Shown here: piece after piece, positions 11,527-12,113 of the stretch | Numbering within the stretch: position 1 is the stretch's first letter | How the letters are laid out: every line of letters starts with the position of its first letter | NCBI GenBank assembly: GCA_005879205.1 | Contig: VBLD01000015.1 | Coordinates: forward strand, 1 to 12,113 | Length of the DNA stretch: 12,113 nt | From: Deltaproteobacteria bacterium | Lineage (GTDB): Bacteria > Desulfobacterota > Binatia > DP-6 | Reading direction: 5' to 3' | Made by a program: the position numbers and the translations under genes | Notes under the pieces: model-generated | The model's input: the letters and a program-made list of their open reading frames with translations, nothing else | Database searches by the model: none | What the model was told of the DNA's origin: nothing

Positions 11527-12113
11527 TGAAGAAGCTTGGGCCGTGGCCTGACGTCGTCGAGTGGTTCGTGCCGGCCTGGAAGTGTTCTCGGGAGGAACCT
11601 CCCATGCCGGTGCGGAACGTCATGTTCCTCGGCCGCGCGAAAGCGACCGCTTCATGTGCCGCCATCGGCGCGCAGGCGACCTGGCTCGAGAGCAACGCCC
11701 ACGGGCGTTTCGACGACAAGCCCGACGGCAGGGCGGCCGACTCGGTGCGGTACCGCCTCCCGAGCGGGGAAGAACAGGTCTTCACCTGCCACGAGCTCGA
11801 GCGTCGGCACCAGGTCCGGCGGTGCGACCGCGACTACGGCGTGCTCCTCATGCGCCGCGGTCAGGTGCTCGGCGTGGAGTGCCTCGTGATCGGGATCGGC
11901 GGACTCCGGACGCTCGGGACCCTCCTGCTGACCATCGTGCTGTGCGATGACGCGCTGCGAGCGGAGCTCGCTCGCAAGATCCAGGCGTTGCTACCGTGGC
12001 GGTCCGGGATGCGGCCCGAAGACAGCGCCGAGGTCTGCGTCGAATTCGTGGTCGACGGCAGCGATGCGCTGACGAACATCCTCAACCGGCCTGTCTTCAC
12101 CTTCGAGGTCGTG
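11526..12113 (+). CDS. Protein of unknown function, cut by the right edge of the window
   Basis: The frame is open for 196 codons from ATG 11526 to the last base with no stop. GC-rich third positions through most of it support real coding. Two starts compete: ATG 11526 (MKKLGPWPDVVEWF), coupled to the 37-codon frame by TGATG, and ATG 11604 (MPVRNVMFLG), which has GGGAGG 8 bases upstream. The second has the better ribosome site, and coding bias is stronger after it. The protein shows a strand-like VRYRLPSGEEQVFTC, a helix ELERRHQVRRC, YGVLLMRRGQVLG, a hydrophobic stretch LVIGIGGLRTLGTLLLTIVL that may be buried or membrane-associated, and the charged helix DDALRAELARKIQALL. I recognise no family. 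It is transcribed away from the Ubl operon and may be unrelated. Confidence 0.6.
   Translation, partial: MKKLGPWPDVVEWFVPAWKCSREEPPMPVRNVMFLGRAKATASCAAIGAQATWLESNAHGRFDDKPDGRAADSVRYRLPSGEEQVFTCHELERRHQVRRCDRDYGVLLMRRGQVLGVECLVIGIGGLRTLGTLLLTIVLCDDALRAELARKIQALLPWRSGMRPEDSAEVCVEFVVDGSDALTNILNRPVFTFEVV
11590..11603 (+). promoter_or_regulatory. Ribosome site inside a small palindrome
   Basis: GGGAGG-AA-CCTCCC directly precedes ATG 11604. The left arm is a good Shine-Dalgarno site at 8 bases spacing. Folding into a short hairpin would mask it, so initiation here could be structure-dependent. Confidence 0.4.

Noticed and set aside
11408..11785. 125-codon minus-strand frame over the right-flank gene
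   Set aside because: Codon-position GC favours the plus-strand frame that stays open to the window end, and the minus product is Arg/Ser/Pro-rich low complexity.
1..12113. tRNA, rRNA, CRISPR arrays, insertion sequences or transposases
   Set aside because: I looked for cloverleaf-like segments, regularly spaced repeats, transposase motifs and terminal inverted repeats and saw none.

Overview
This is a GC-rich (by eye roughly 70%) bacterial window. Coding density is high, genes overlap by ATGA or TGATG, and Shine-Dalgarno sites are purine-rich. An N-terminally truncated MacB-type ABC permease at the left edge and the GC bias fit a soil- or sediment-type lineage such as Myxococcota, Binatota, Methylomirabilota or Acidobacteriota. 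The sequence alone does not fix the taxon.

The core of the window (970-10955, minus strand) is one compact operon-like run of 12 genes. It encodes what looks like an unusually complete ubiquitin-like modification and unfolding system. In transcription order the genes are: (1) an eight-cysteine RING-like protein, a candidate E3; (2) an E1/ThiF-type activating enzyme whose Rossmann fold appears circularly permuted, with a zinc ribbon inserted; (3) an E2-like protein with a PLMCLGG active-site candidate; (4) a 247-residue protein of unknown function; (5) a small EsaB/YukD-like ubiquitin-like protein; (6) a JAMM/JAB peptidase with a long N-terminal region; (7) an ARC/Mpa-like AAA+ unfoldase; (8) a second ubiquitin-like protein ending exactly in Gly-Gly; (9) a second, shorter JAMM peptidase; (10) a canonical-order E1/ThiF protein; (11) a DnaA-type AAA+ domain fused to an E2-like domain; (12) a stand-alone E2-like protein that is a tandem duplicate of the E2 half of gene 11.

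The operon therefore reads as two conjugation modules around one unfoldase. Module A holds the RING protein, permuted E1, E2, unknown protein, YukD-like Ubl and JAMM-1. Module B holds the Ubl-GG, JAMM-2, E1, AAA-E2 and E2. My inference is that E1 adenylates the Ubl C-terminus, E2 (with or without the RING protein) transfers it, the JAMM enzymes trim or remove it, and the ATPase handles modified proteins. Both Ubl genes have near-consensus Shine-Dalgarno sites, whereas most enzyme genes are linked by 4-5 nt overlaps. That fits a need for more modifier than enzyme. No 20S proteasome subunit, Pup or known defence effector lies in the window, so the physiological role (defence, regulated proteolysis, replication control or other) is open.

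Left flank (3-950, plus): MacB-like permease, converging on the operon. A perfect 10-bp-arm palindrome at 948-972 contains the stop codons of both genes. Right flank (10959-12113): about 450 nt without a confident gene. It contains an uncertain open frame that overlaps the start of the RING gene, a 10-bp inverted repeat, and an AT-rich island with two perfect palindromes. A possible 37-codon gene and a 3'-truncated gene of unknown function follow on the plus strand.
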